From Pseudomonadota bacterium (GTDB lineage: Bacteria > Pseudomonadota > Gammaproteobacteria > Xanthomonadales > Rhodanobacteraceae): a stretch of DNA of 35,417 nt. The position numbers and the translations under genes are program-made. Below the pieces are notes generated by a model. It was not told the origin of the DNA, searched no databases, and saw only the letters and a program-made list of their open reading frames with translations. The stretch is from positions 1 to 35,417 of the forward strand of contig JAJZET010000283.1 in the NCBI GenBank assembly GCA_021805685.1, given 5' to 3'. Below, piece after piece: positions 20,487 to 28,115 of the stretch. The stretch's first letter is position 1. Each line of letters starts with the position of its first letter.

Positions 20487-21455
20487 TCAGGCCTGCCGCT
20501 GGGTTTCCAGGGCTTCCGCCTCGGCGCGCGCCCGGCGCAGCTTGCGGAGCAGCCGGCTGTGCAACTTGATCGCGGCGGAGGCCGGCCACCGCCGGCCAGG
20601 AAACATCGATCGCCGCTCCCTCCAGACGGCCGCCAGCAGCGGCAGGCTGCCCGATCCGCGGTAGGCGCGCTCGATCGCCTGCAGCATGGCGCCGGCGCGC
20701 CGGGTCTCGCCGAGTCCGCTGGACATCCATGCGCGCAACAGGTGTTGGCGTTCCCCGAACCAGACCAGGTTGCGATTGGCCAACCGCGTGGGCGAGGCCT
20801 TGCCGATGGCGGAAAACGCCTGTTCGTGCCGGCGAAACTGCACGAGGGCTTCATCGACGTAGACAATGCCCTCGCTGGCGGCCGCGTACAGCGCCAGCTG
20901 CCAGTCGTAGTAGAGCGCCGGCGCCAGCGGGCAGGCGCGCGCGAACAGCTCGCGCCGCAGCAGCATCGCGTGGCCGGACGCCGAGTTGGCGAAGACGAAC
21001 TGCATCGGATTCGCGCCATGCAGCATCTCGATGTCGTCGGACACGCGCCGGCCCGTAGGGGTGCCTTCGTCGTCGATGTAGAGCGAATCGCAGTAGGCCA
21101 TGTCGTGGCCGTCGATGGCTGCAAGCAGGCGGGACAGCTTGGTCGGGTGCCAGATGTCGTCCTGGTCGCTTGGCGCGAGAAACTCTCCGCCGCAGAGCGA
21201 CATGGCATGTTCGAAACTGCGGGTGGGTCCCAGGTTTTCCGGATTGGCGTGCACGCGCACGCGCGGGTCGCGGGCGGCGTACGCATGCAGGATCTCGAGG
21301 CTCTCGTCGCCGGAGCCGTCGTCCACCGCGACCACCTCGATCCGCACGTCCTGCTGCGCCAGGATGGAATCCATCTGCGGCCGCAGGAACCTGGCGCCGT
21401 TGTAGACGCTGATCGCCACGGAGATCAGTGGCTGGGAGGGTGGGGGACTGTGCAT
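20487..21455 (-). CDS. Glycosyltransferase family 2
   Basis: 322 residues. The GT-A fold is clear in the first 110: ISVAISVYNGARFLRPQMDSILAQ, VVAVDDGSGDES (nucleotide-sugar binding), then APSDQDDIWHPTKL, whose DQDD is the metal-binding DXD-like motif of the rhamnosyl/galactosyl-type GT2 branch. The remainder is helical and basic toward the C-terminus (LLRKLRRARAEAEALE), fitting peripheral contact with the membrane. The likely role is adding one sugar to an O-antigen, LPS core or exopolysaccharide; donor and acceptor cannot be read from sequence. It stands alone, convergent with mpl and divergent from the LON-domain gene (161-base gap). Confidence 0.87.
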   Translation of the reverse strand: MHSPPPSQPLISVAISVYNGARFLRPQMDSILAQQDVRIEVVAVDDGSGDESLEILHAYAARDPRVRVHANPENLGPTRSFEHAMSLCGGEFLAPSDQDDIWHPTKLSRLLAAIDGHDMAYCDSLYIDDEGTPTGRRVSDDIEMLHGANPMQFVFANSASGHAMLLRRELFARACPLAPALYYDWQLALYAAASEGIVYVDEALVQFRRHEQAFSAIGKASPTRLANRNLVWFGERQHLLRAWMSSGLGETRRAGAMLQAIERAYRGSGSLPLLAAVWRERRSMFPGRRWPASAAIKLHSRLLRKLRRARAEAEALETQRQA

Positions 21456-21604
21456 GGCCAGGGAGCCGGGTAGGTGGTGGAGCGGATGGTTGACGGAGCC
21501 GGCAGATCATCGACGCCAAACCGTGCAGCGTCAAAGGGCGGCTGGACCGCGCGAGGTGGCGGCGCGCGGCTGTCCGGTGAGGGGCTGCGCCGCCGTGCGC
21601 TCGC

Positions 21605-21610
21605 TACACT
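21605..21610 (+). promoter_or_regulatory. Candidate -10 box giving a leaderless mRNA
   Basis: TACACT ends six bases before the ATG at 21617, the same geometry as upstream of the lpxL-like gene. No Shine-Dalgarno sequence is present. No good -35 is seen. Confidence 0.35.
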
Positions 21611-21616
21611 CTGCGC

Positions 21617-22219
21617 ATGGCTGGACGAATTTCCCGTGCCGAGCTGCCGCTGTTCCCGCTGTCGACGGTGCTGTATCCGGGCGGGCGGCTCGAGCTGCGC
21701 ATCTTCGAACCGCGCTACCTGGACCTGGTGCGCGAGTGCACGCGTGACGACTGCGGTTTCGGCGTGTGCCTGATCCTGGCGGGGCGCGAGGCGGGCGAGC
21801 CGGCCCTGCCGGCGGCGGTGGGCACGCTGGCGCGCATCGTGGATTTCCATCACGGCGCGGGCGGCCTGCTCGGCATCGTGGCCGAGGGCGGCCAGCGCTT
21901 CCGGGTGCGACGCACGCGGGTGCGTGCCGATGGCCAACTGCGCGGCGAAGTGGAGTGGTGGCCGGAGGAGCCGCCCGCGCCGGTGCCGGTCGAGCTGGCC
22001 CTGCTGCAGGCGATTGCCGAACGCCTGGTCGAGACGATGGCGCCGCAGTGGAAGCATGTGCCGCGCGAACGCTACGACGACGCGCGCTGGCTGGGCTTCC
22101 GGCTCGCCGAGCTGCTGCCGCTGGGCGGCGACGAACGCCAGCGCCTGCTGGAACTGGTCGATCCGCTGCAACGCCTCGCCGAGCTGCGCGATATCCTGCC
22201 GCGCTTCCAGAAAGCCTGA
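21617..22219 (+). CDS. LON peptidase substrate-binding domain protein
   Basis: 200 residues made almost entirely of the N-terminal LON domain: ELPLFPLSTVLYPGGRLELRIFEPRYLDLVREC at the start is diagnostic, followed by FGVCLI, VGTLARIVDF and GGQRFRVRR, then a helical tail. No AAA+ or protease domain follows. Stand-alone LON-N proteins are widespread in proteobacteria; they are thought to bind proteins, but their role is not settled. The ATG has no ribosome site, but a TACACT box lies six bases upstream. The SDR gene follows after 27 bases, so the two are probably co-transcribed. Confidence 0.88.
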   Translation: MAGRISRAELPLFPLSTVLYPGGRLELRIFEPRYLDLVRECTRDDCGFGVCLILAGREAGEPALPAAVGTLARIVDFHHGAGGLLGIVAEGGQRFRVRRTRVRADGQLRGEVEWWPEEPPAPVPVELALLQAIAERLVETMAPQWKHVPRERYDDARWLGFRLAELLPLGGDERQRLLELVDPLQRLAELRDILPRFQKA

Positions 22220-22246
22220 TCGCATCCATCGTCATCGGAAACTCGC

Positions 22247-23065
22247 ATGAGCACATTGGCCGGCAAGACCCTGTTCATCACTGGCGCCTCGCGCGGCATC
22301 GGCCTGGCCATTGCGCTGCGCGCCGCCCGCGACGGCGCCAACGTGGCGATCGCCGCCAAGAGCAGCGTGCCCAACCCGAAGCTGCCCGGCACCATCCACA
22401 CCGCGGCGGCGGCGGTGGAGGCGGTTGGCGGCAAGGCGCTGGCGCTGAAGTGCGACATCCGCGAGGAAGAGAGTGTGCACGCCGCCGTATCAGCCACGGT
22501 CGAGGCCTTCGGCGGCATCGACATCCTGGTCAACAACGCCAGCGCGATCTGGCTGGCCGGCGCGCTGGACACGCCGATGAAGCGCTTCGACCTGATGCAG
22601 CAGGTCAATGCGCGCGGCACCTTCCTGTGCGCGCAGGCTTGCCTGCCGCACCTGCTCAAGGCGGCGAACCCGCACATCCTCACGCTGGCGCCACCGCCCT
22701 CGCTGCAGCCGAAGTGGTGGGCGCCGCACACCGGCTATACCCTGGCCAAGATGGGCATGAGTTTCGTCACCCTGGGCCTGGCGGGCGAATTCGGCCCGCG
22801 CGGCGTGGCGGTGAACGCGCTGTGGCCGCGCACCATCGTCGCCACCGATGCGCTGAACATGATTCCCGGCGTGGACCTGAAGCGCTGCCGCAAGCCGGAA
22901 ATCGTCGCCGACGCCGCGCACGCGGTGCTGACCCGGCCGGCCGCGGGTTTCGCGGGGCAGTTCCTGATCGACGAGGAAGTGCTGCGCGAGGCGGGCGTCG
23001 TGGATTTCGCGCCGTACGCGGTCGACCCCGCACAGACCCTGTTGCCCGACCTGTTCCTCGATTGA
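22247..23065 (+). CDS. SDR family oxidoreductase (HSDL2-like)
   Basis: 272 residues of the short-chain dehydrogenase fold: cofactor motif TGASRGIG (about 13-20), DILVNNAS, the active-site Tyr-x-x-x-Lys in YTLAKMGMS, and VNALWPRT. The long insert after the cofactor site (KSSVPNPKLPGTIHTAAAAVEAVGGKAL) and NALWPRT are typical of the branch around hydroxysteroid-dehydrogenase-like protein 2. The catalytic Ser that in HSDL2 lies in an ILNISPP-type loop reads Ala here (ILTLAPPPSL), although another Ser is three residues on. The substrate is unknown; lipid or terpenoid alcohols are possible. It follows the LON-domain gene by 27 bases. A good terminator lies after it. Confidence 0.88.
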   Translation: MSTLAGKTLFITGASRGIGLAIALRAARDGANVAIAAKSSVPNPKLPGTIHTAAAAVEAVGGKALALKCDIREEESVHAAVSATVEAFGGIDILVNNASAIWLAGALDTPMKRFDLMQQVNARGTFLCAQACLPHLLKAANPHILTLAPPPSLQPKWWAPHTGYTLAKMGMSFVTLGLAGEFGPRGVAVNALWPRTIVATDALNMIPGVDLKRCRKPEIVADAAHAVLTRPAAGFAGQFLIDEEVLREAGVVDFAPYAVDPAQTLLPDLFLD

Positions 23066-23100
23066 GCGCCGGGCCGACCGTCCTGCGGTCCCGACAGCCT

Positions 23101-23123
23101 GGCCGGACGCATCCGGCCTTTTT
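23101..23123 (+). terminator. Intrinsic terminator after the SDR gene
   Basis: GGCCGGA, loop CGCA, TCCGGCC, then five T: a textbook rho-independent terminator 35 bases after the stop. Confidence 0.92.
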
Positions 23124-23159
23124 CCAACAACGGCGCTCCCCGGCGCCGAGGAGATGACG

Positions 23160-23579
23160 ATGAAATACCTCCACACCATGGTCCGCATCCGCGACATCGA
23201 CGCCAGCCTGCGCTTCTACTGCGAAGGGCTGGGCCTGAAGGAGATGCGCCGCATGGAAAACCCGGCGGGCAAGTACACCCTGATCTTCCTCGCCGCGCCC
23301 GGCTCGCCGGAGGCGGAAGTCGAGCTGACCTACAACTGGGACTCGACCGAGGACTACGGCAGTGCGCGCAATTTCGGCCACCTGGCCTTCCGCGTGGAGG
23401 ACATCTACGCCACCTGCGCCCGCCTGCAATCCATGGGCTACACCATCCACCGTCCGCCGCGGGACGGGCACATGGCCTTCGTGCGTTCGCCCGACCTGAT
23501 CTCGGTCGAACTGCTGCAGGACGGCCACCTGCCGCCCCAGGAACCCTGGGTCTCGATGCCCAACAGCGGAAATTGGTAG
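23160..23579 (+). CDS. gloA: Lactoylglutathione lyase (glyoxalase I)
   Basis: 139 residues of a VOC-fold enzyme that turns the methylglyoxal-glutathione adduct into S-lactoylglutathione. Metal ligands match E. coli GloA: His in YLHTMVRI, Glu in VELTYNW, His in FGHLAF and Glu in ISVELLQ. Flanking blocks DIDASLRFYCEGLGLK and MENPAGKYTLIFL also match. The ATG at 23160 is six bases after GAGGAG; the in-frame ATG at 23154 touches that ribosome site and is unlikely. It lies just after a terminator, so it has its own promoter, which I cannot define. Confidence 0.93.
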   Translation: MKYLHTMVRIRDIDASLRFYCEGLGLKEMRRMENPAGKYTLIFLAAPGSPEAEVELTYNWDSTEDYGSARNFGHLAFRVEDIYATCARLQSMGYTIHRPPRDGHMAFVRSPDLISVELLQDGHLPPQEPWVSMPNSGNW

Positions 23580-23746
23580 CCCAGCACCTTTCCGGCGCGA
23601 ATTGCAAGCGCGTTCGTCATGAATCCGCCCAAGTGGTGCGCGTACAGTGCAAGTCGTATCGCATTTCATAGCGGTGGCGGGCAAGGCTGATCGCACCAGC
23701 GAGGACGGATTCGGTCGCCGGTCGGATCGCCACCCAGGGGCGAGCC

Positions 23747-25087
23747 ATGGTCGGAATGATGGAAAAACCCAGGCGCTGTGTCGTCTGGTTCGGACAACCG
23801 GCCCCGCACGAACGGGCCGGATTGACCAAGGAAGGCTGGATGCTTCGGGTGGTTGCCACCGACGAAGCCGCGGGTATCGGCGTGCGCAACGGCGGCACCG
23901 TTGTGGCCCTGGCCGACCTGCGCGAGGGTGGCCAGGGCAGGATCCGCGCGATGGAGCAGCTGATGGCGGAACATCCGCGGCTGCCGTGGCTGGCGCTGGT
24001 TTCGCCCGATACGCCTGCACACGAGCCACTGCTGGAGCACATCCTGCAGGCCAGCGCGGATTTCTTCACCGCACCGCTGGACCTGCGCCGGCTGTTGCAG
24101 GCGCTGGGCCGGCTGGACGGTGATCTGCCCGACGCTGCCGCCCCCGACGATCTCGGCATCACCGGTCGCAGCCCTGCGATGCAGGCGGTGCTGGCCAGCA
24201 TCCGCAAGTACGCGCCGGTGGACCTGCCGGTGCTGATCACCGGCGAGACCGGCACCGGCAAGGAAGTGGCGGCGCGTGCCCTGTGCGGGCTGTCGCCGCG
24301 CCGTGCGAAGCCCTTCGCGGCGATCAATTGCGGCGCGCTGCCGCCGAACCTGGTGCAGTCGGAACTGTTCGGGCACGAGCGCGGGGCGTTCACCGGCGCC
24401 AGCGCCCGGCGCATCGGCCATTTCGAGGCGGCGGCCGGCGGCACCGTGTTCCTCGACGAGGTGGGCGACCTGCCGCTGGACGCACAGACCAGCCTGCTGC
24501 GCCTGCTGCAGGAAGGGGCGCTGGAGCGGGTGGGTTCCAGCCACACGATCAAGCTCGACGTGCGCGTGCTGGCCGCTACCCACGTCGACCTGGAAAAGGC
24601 GGTGGCAGACGGCCGCTTCCGCCAGGACCTCTACTACCGGCTCAACGTGCTGCGGCTGCGCATGCCGGCACTGCGCGAGCGCGGCGACGACGTGGAACTG
24701 CTGGCGCAGCAGTTCCTGGACGCGTTCCGCGAACAGCACGACACCCATGCCCATGCATTCAGCCGCCAGGCGCGCGATGCGCTGCGCCGGTTCGCCTGGC
24801 CGGGCAACGTGCGCGAGCTGCTCAACCGCGTGCAGCGGGCAGCGGTGGTGGCCGAAGGGACGCTGATCGGCGCTGCCGACCTGGAACTGCAGCACGTCCT
24901 GTGCGACCCGACGCCGCCCGGCAGCCTGGGCACGACCCGGGTGGAGGCCGAGCGCGCCGCGGTGGTGGCCTGCCTGCGCGAAAGCCGCTTCAACATCAGC
25001 GAGTGCGCGCGACGCCTCAAGGTGTCGCGGGTCACCGTCTACCGCCTGTGCAAGAAGCATCGGCTGGCACTCGACGAGTTGCGTTGA
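23747..25087 (+). CDS. Sigma-54-dependent enhancer-binding regulator (VpsR-like)
   Basis: 446 residues. The first 130 form a receiver-like domain without a clear phospho-acceptor set, as in VpsR-type regulators. The AAA+ domain has Walker A GETGTGKE (166-173), the sigma-54 contact loop GAFTGA (213-218), Walker B GTVFLDEVGD (232-241) and the WPGNVREL block. A Fis-type helix-turn-helix ends the protein (NISECARRLKVSRVTVYRLCKKH). It opens sigma-54 promoters by ATP hydrolysis from distant sites. ATGs at 23747, 23756 and 23759 are possible; I prefer the first, with AGGGG upstream. Its stop is only 18 bases from the end of the convergent six-gene secretion operon, whose promoter is a perfect sigma-54 site, so that operon is its likely target. 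VpsR relatives govern biofilm genes and can sense c-di-GMP. Confidence 0.92.
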   Translation: MVGMMEKPRRCVVWFGQPAPHERAGLTKEGWMLRVVATDEAAGIGVRNGGTVVALADLREGGQGRIRAMEQLMAEHPRLPWLALVSPDTPAHEPLLEHILQASADFFTAPLDLRRLLQALGRLDGDLPDAAAPDDLGITGRSPAMQAVLASIRKYAPVDLPVLITGETGTGKEVAARALCGLSPRRAKPFAAINCGALPPNLVQSELFGHERGAFTGASARRIGHFEAAAGGTVFLDEVGDLPLDAQTSLLRLLQEGALERVGSSHTIKLDVRVLAATHVDLEKAVADGRFRQDLYYRLNVLRLRMPALRERGDDVELLAQQFLDAFREQHDTHAHAFSRQARDALRRFAWPGNVRELLNRVQRAAVVAEGTLIGAADLELQHVLCDPTPPGSLGTTRVEAERAAVVACLRESRFNISECARRLKVSRVTVYRLCKKHRLALDELR

Positions 25088-25105
25088 GCGCTGGCAGGCG
25101 GATGT

Positions 25106-26440
25106 CTAGAACGTGTAGGGAATCTTGAAGGTCAGCGTAAAGTCCGGCGCATCGGCGGTGAGGCCGACGCCCAGCATGCTGACCAGGGTGGTGTGCCGGT
25201 CCAGCGCATACGTCACGCCCATGTTGAGCGTTGCCGCATTGGCGTCGCTGCCGATCACCTTGGTGCTGGGCTTGCCTTTCGGCTGCAGCGACGCCTTGCC
25301 GTTGATGCGGTCGCTGAAGGACAGGCTGAGGCTGGCGCGCTCGTTGAAGGCGAAGGCGACGCCCGCGCCGAAGTAATACGCATCGCCCAGCTTCACGCTG
25401 CCCGGCGTGCGGGTTTGCGGATCGGTATCGATATCGCCAAAGCTGCGCTCGAACGAGTGGATGTAGCCGATATTGCCGAACACGATGGCCGGATCGATCG
25501 TCTTCACCGCAGTCAGGCCCAGCGTGCCCTGCCACACACCGTTGCCGGTCGGCTGGCGTTCCGGCACGGCGAACTGCAGGTACTGGTCGCCGGACTTGCT
25601 CACGGTGTTCCAGTTGATGCCATAGGGTGCCCGTCCCGTGGGGGCGGTGACGCCGACGGTGAGCAAGGTATCGGGCCGCTGTGGCGTCTCGCTGAAAAGT
25701 TTGTAGTTGGCTGCGAAATTGACGTCGCCGATGCCGGTGCCGTCGGTGCTCTCCTCGCCGATAGCGGCGGCCGAACCGCCGGCCCCGCCTTTCTGGTAGG
25801 TCGTGCGGCGGGCCAGGTAGGGCACGTCGAGGTTGAGCGTGAGCCGCGGGCTTGCGCCGTAACGGGCCACGAAGTCGTAGGTCATCGAATCGGAGGCCAC
25901 GCGGTCGATCGAGATGTTGCCCAGGAAGATCGCGTCCAGCGCCAGGAAGCCGTTGAGGGTGAGCTCCTTGCGGTCGTAGCGGCTGTAGGTCAGTCCGTTT
26001 TCGATGGTGAGCTTGCGGTTGAACGTGGCGTTCTGCTGCTGCAATGCATCCTCAAGGCTGCGGCTTTGCGCGTTGTTGCGGGCGGCCTGGGTCGCCTCCG
26101 CACGGGTGCCGGCCTGCGCGCTGGACGCTTCGTGCGGGGGCGCATTCGTGGCGGCGACTTCCGCCGATGCGGAGGGCGCGGGCAACGCGGTGTTGGCCGT
26201 CTGCCCGGTCAGCCGCGCCTGCATGGCCTGCACCTGCACGTCCAGCTCGCGCAGCTTGCGCACCTCCTCCGCATAGCTGGCTTTGAGCGCCTGCAGGTTG
26301 CGCTGCAGGGCGCGCACCTTGGCCGCATCCTCCTTGTCGGCAGCGGCTTCGCCGCCGTTCTCCTGGGGTGTGGCTGCGCGGCCGGGGAGGCTGATCAGCA
26401 AGCCACAGGCGATGGCGGCGGCCAGGAAGTTTCTGTGCAT
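25106..26440 (-). CDS. Outer-membrane barrel with N-terminal coiled coil (FapF-like exporter)
   Basis: 444 residues from the ATG at 26440 (AGGGGAT upstream). In order: a signal peptide (about 1-22, cut near GRAA-TPQ), a charged heptad-like coiled coil (about 37-78, KVRALQRNLQALKASYAEEVRKL), an Ala/Gln-rich linker with a second short coil (SLEDALQQQNATFNRKL), then a C-terminal domain of alternating amphipathic strands (LTIENGLTYSRYDR, RLTLNLDVPYLARRT, GDVNFAANYKLFSE, FTLTFKIPYTF) ending in Phe, the outer-membrane insertion signal. This plan matches FapF, the trimeric pore that exports Fap amyloid subunits in Pseudomonas. It is the last gene of the operon, as fapF is. Sequence-level kinship needs a search; the fold and the context make the call. 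Confidence 0.72.
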   Translation of the reverse strand: MHRNFLAAAIACGLLISLPGRAATPQENGGEAAADKEDAAKVRALQRNLQALKASYAEEVRKLRELDVQVQAMQARLTGQTANTALPAPSASAEVAATNAPPHEASSAQAGTRAEATQAARNNAQSRSLEDALQQQNATFNRKLTIENGLTYSRYDRKELTLNGFLALDAIFLGNISIDRVASDSMTYDFVARYGASPRLTLNLDVPYLARRTTYQKGGAGGSAAAIGEESTDGTGIGDVNFAANYKLFSETPQRPDTLLTVGVTAPTGRAPYGINWNTVSKSGDQYLQFAVPERQPTGNGVWQGTLGLTAVKTIDPAIVFGNIGYIHSFERSFGDIDTDPQTRTPGSVKLGDAYYFGAGVAFAFNERASLSLSFSDRINGKASLQPKGKPSTKVIGSDANAATLNMGVTYALDRHTTLVSMLGVGLTADAPDFTLTFKIPYTF

Positions 26441-26487
26441 GACGATATCCCCTGTATGGCGAGATTGCGCCGGGCGGTGGCGCCGTC

Positions 26488-27273
26488 TCAGAGGCCGAAG
26501 CCGCGGGTGGACTGGATCGAACGCGCAACATCCAGCGCCAATTGGGTATTGGCGGCGATGGTCTGGCGGATCAGGGTGATCTCTATCTGGTTGCTGACGA
26601 ACTGGTTGTCGGCGGCCAGCGTGACGGTCTGCCCGAGGCTGCCGTTGCGGATCCACTGCTGCACGGCACCCTGGCCGGCGATCGAGAGCATCACCTGTGC
26701 CGCGTTGCCGGAGTAGTTGGCGTCGACGGTGGCATTACCGCTTTGCGCGGTTGCGCTGGTGGGGCCGCCAGGGGCGTAGGCGGCGGGTGCGCTGCCGCCG
26801 TCCTGTACGGTGAGCCGTGTGACATTGCTTGCGTAGTTGCCGTCGCCGGCCACCTGCACGCTTTGCACCATGCCCGACACGTTGGCCAAGCCCGAACTGT
26901 CCACGCTGCGCACGGGGCCCGCCGTGTCCTGGCCCGCCGGCGGCTGCGCACCCTGGACGATGCTCACCGTCGGAATGAAGCTGATCGTGGGCGTGTTTGC
27001 GTTGCGCGTGAAATCCATGGCGATGTTCATAGCGCCCTGCAGGGTGCGCCCGGTGTTGTCCTGCCAGGTCGAGATCATCTGTATGCCGAACCAGGCCACC
27101 GTATTGCTGCCGAGGGTGTAGCGGCCACGCATGGAGGCGAGCTCGGCATCCCCGATGGATTCGATGCCTTGGGCGTGCCGCTCGACGGTGGCACTGGCGC
27201 TGGCGTGCGCCGCGGCGCCCCAGTGACCCAGGGCCAAAGCGATACCGGACAGCAGGATGAGTCGTGTGTTCAT
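26488..27273 (-). CDS. Exported FapE-like protein
   Basis: 261 residues with a signal peptide (about 1-24, AAAHASA). The mature N-terminus reads IGDAELASMRGRYTLGSNTVAWFGIQMISTWQ; the middle is Gly/Ser/Asn-rich (SSGLANVSGMVQSVQVAGDGNYASNV, SGNATVDANYSGNAAQ) and the C-terminus is a long polar/aliphatic stretch ending QSTRGFGL. It lies between the C39 peptidase (11-base gap) and the barrel gene (47-base gap), the place of fapE. In Pseudomonas FapE is a minor fibre component related to the amyloid subunits, and the Asn/Ala-rich middle suits that. No cysteine is present. I recognise it by position and composition, not by a domain. Confidence 0.6.
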   Translation of the reverse strand: MNTRLILLSGIALALGHWGAAAHASASATVERHAQGIESIGDAELASMRGRYTLGSNTVAWFGIQMISTWQDNTGRTLQGAMNIAMDFTRNANTPTISFIPTVSIVQGAQPPAGQDTAGPVRSVDSSGLANVSGMVQSVQVAGDGNYASNVTRLTVQDGGSAPAAYAPGGPTSATAQSGNATVDANYSGNAAQVMLSIAGQGAVQQWIRNGSLGQTVTLAADNQFVSNQIEITLIRQTIAANTQLALDVARSIQSTRGFGL

Positions 27274-27284
27274 GGCCTTGATCC

Positions 27285-27986
27285 TCAGAGGAGGTCGGCT
27301 TGGGTGAAGCCGAAATCGAGCAACTCGGCATCGGTGATCGGGTTCTGGCGCGCAAACAGCCTGCGGGCGCTGGGCCTGTCGTCCGGCTGGAGCAGCACGG
27401 TGTTGCGGTCGAAGTCGCTGCCGATCACCACGAAAAGGGCATGCGAAGGCCAGCTCTGCATGAAGCTGGCGAGCGGGACGCTGCGGTTTCCGAGCATCGG
27501 GTCGGCCAGTTCCACCTCGTTGTCGCGCACTTGCTTCAGCACGACGAAGTGGCGGAAGCCGTTGACGTTCATCAGCACCAAGGCGGGGACGCGAAGCGTG
27601 CGCAGGCGGTCTTCGGTGACCCGGTAGCCGCGGCCGCGCATGCCCAGCAGTTCGACGTAGTGCTTGATGTCCAGCAGCGAGAACCCGCGCTGTTGCACCA
27701 GCGTGGGATCGGACACGCTCAGCATGCCCTCGATGACCGTTTTCTCGTCCACGTTCAGGTGATAGGCGTAGCGCAGGATGGTCGCCAGCGCGGCTGCGCC
27801 GCAGCTGTAATCGGTGTGCTGGCGAACCATGTTGCGGAAGCGGCCCTCGCGCATGCTCGTGACATGCGTGGTGTAGACGGCGCCATCGGGCAGCACGCCG
27901 GCGAAGCGCACGTCGCCGGCGCGCGCCGCAGCGGTGCTCAACCATGCCAGGCAGACCAGGCTGAATATCGAAATGACGCGTCGCAT
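27285..27986 (-). CDS. C39-type cysteine peptidase, exported (FapD-like)
   Basis: 233 residues from the ATG at 27986, which has GGAG seven bases upstream; an ATG at 27992 is too close to that site. A signal peptide (about 1-24, WLSTAAARA) sends it to the periplasm. The papain-like C39 domain shows catalytic Cys62 in QHTDYSCGAAALATIL, His146 in GFRHFVVL and Asp162 in LADPMLGN. C39 domains usually clip double-glycine leaders inside bacteriocin exporters; this one stands alone without an ABC part, exactly as FapD does in the Fap amyloid operon, where it is needed for fibre formation. The C-terminal 40 residues (DDRPSARRLFARQNPITDAELLDFGF) are outside the domain. It is the fourth gene of six. Confidence 0.82.
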   Translation of the reverse strand: MRRVISIFSLVCLAWLSTAAARAGDVRFAGVLPDGAVYTTHVTSMREGRFRNMVRQHTDYSCGAAALATILRYAYHLNVDEKTVIEGMLSVSDPTLVQQRGFSLLDIKHYVELLGMRGRGYRVTEDRLRTLRVPALVLMNVNGFRHFVVLKQVRDNEVELADPMLGNRSVPLASFMQSWPSHALFVVIGSDFDRNTVLLQPDDRPSARRLFARQNPITDAELLDFGFTQADLL

Positions 27987-28005
27987 CTCCATGCTCCGTG
28001 GCGAA

Positions 28006-28046
28006 GGAAGGCCCCCGACCCGCAGGGGGTCGGGTCGGGGGCTTCC
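28006..28046 (-). promoter_or_regulatory. Strong hairpin between fapC-like and fapD-like genes
   Basis: GGAAG + GCCCCCGACCC pairs with GGGTCGGGGGC + TTCC, an 11-pair core extended by four pairs past a one-base bulge, with a ten-base loop. It lacks a U tract. A second hairpin, GCCGCC-TTGC-GGCGGC (28092-28107), is right after the fapC-like stop. Such structures commonly shield the upstream message from decay or reduce read-through, giving far more subunit than exporter. Confidence 0.6.
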
Positions 28047-28115
28047 AATGGGCCCGGCAACGGGGGACGTGGCCGGGTTACCGCCCTCGTGGCCGCCTTG
28101 CGGCGGCGTTTTGGT

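Noticed and set aside
18989-21286. 765-residue minus-strand frame containing PLPPGEGLGARV
   Set aside because: This peptide is the known false translation of the CCCTCTCCC-type intergenic repeat; the rest is antisense to mpl.
23625-23660. Sigma-54 promoter for the activator gene (TGGTGC...TGC)
   Set aside because: The GG to GC spacing is 12, not 10, and the -24 box is poor.
27285-27986. Bacteriocin leader peptidase
   Set aside because: C39 domain without an ABC transporter, and no double-glycine leader peptide nearby; a signal peptide sends it to the periplasm.
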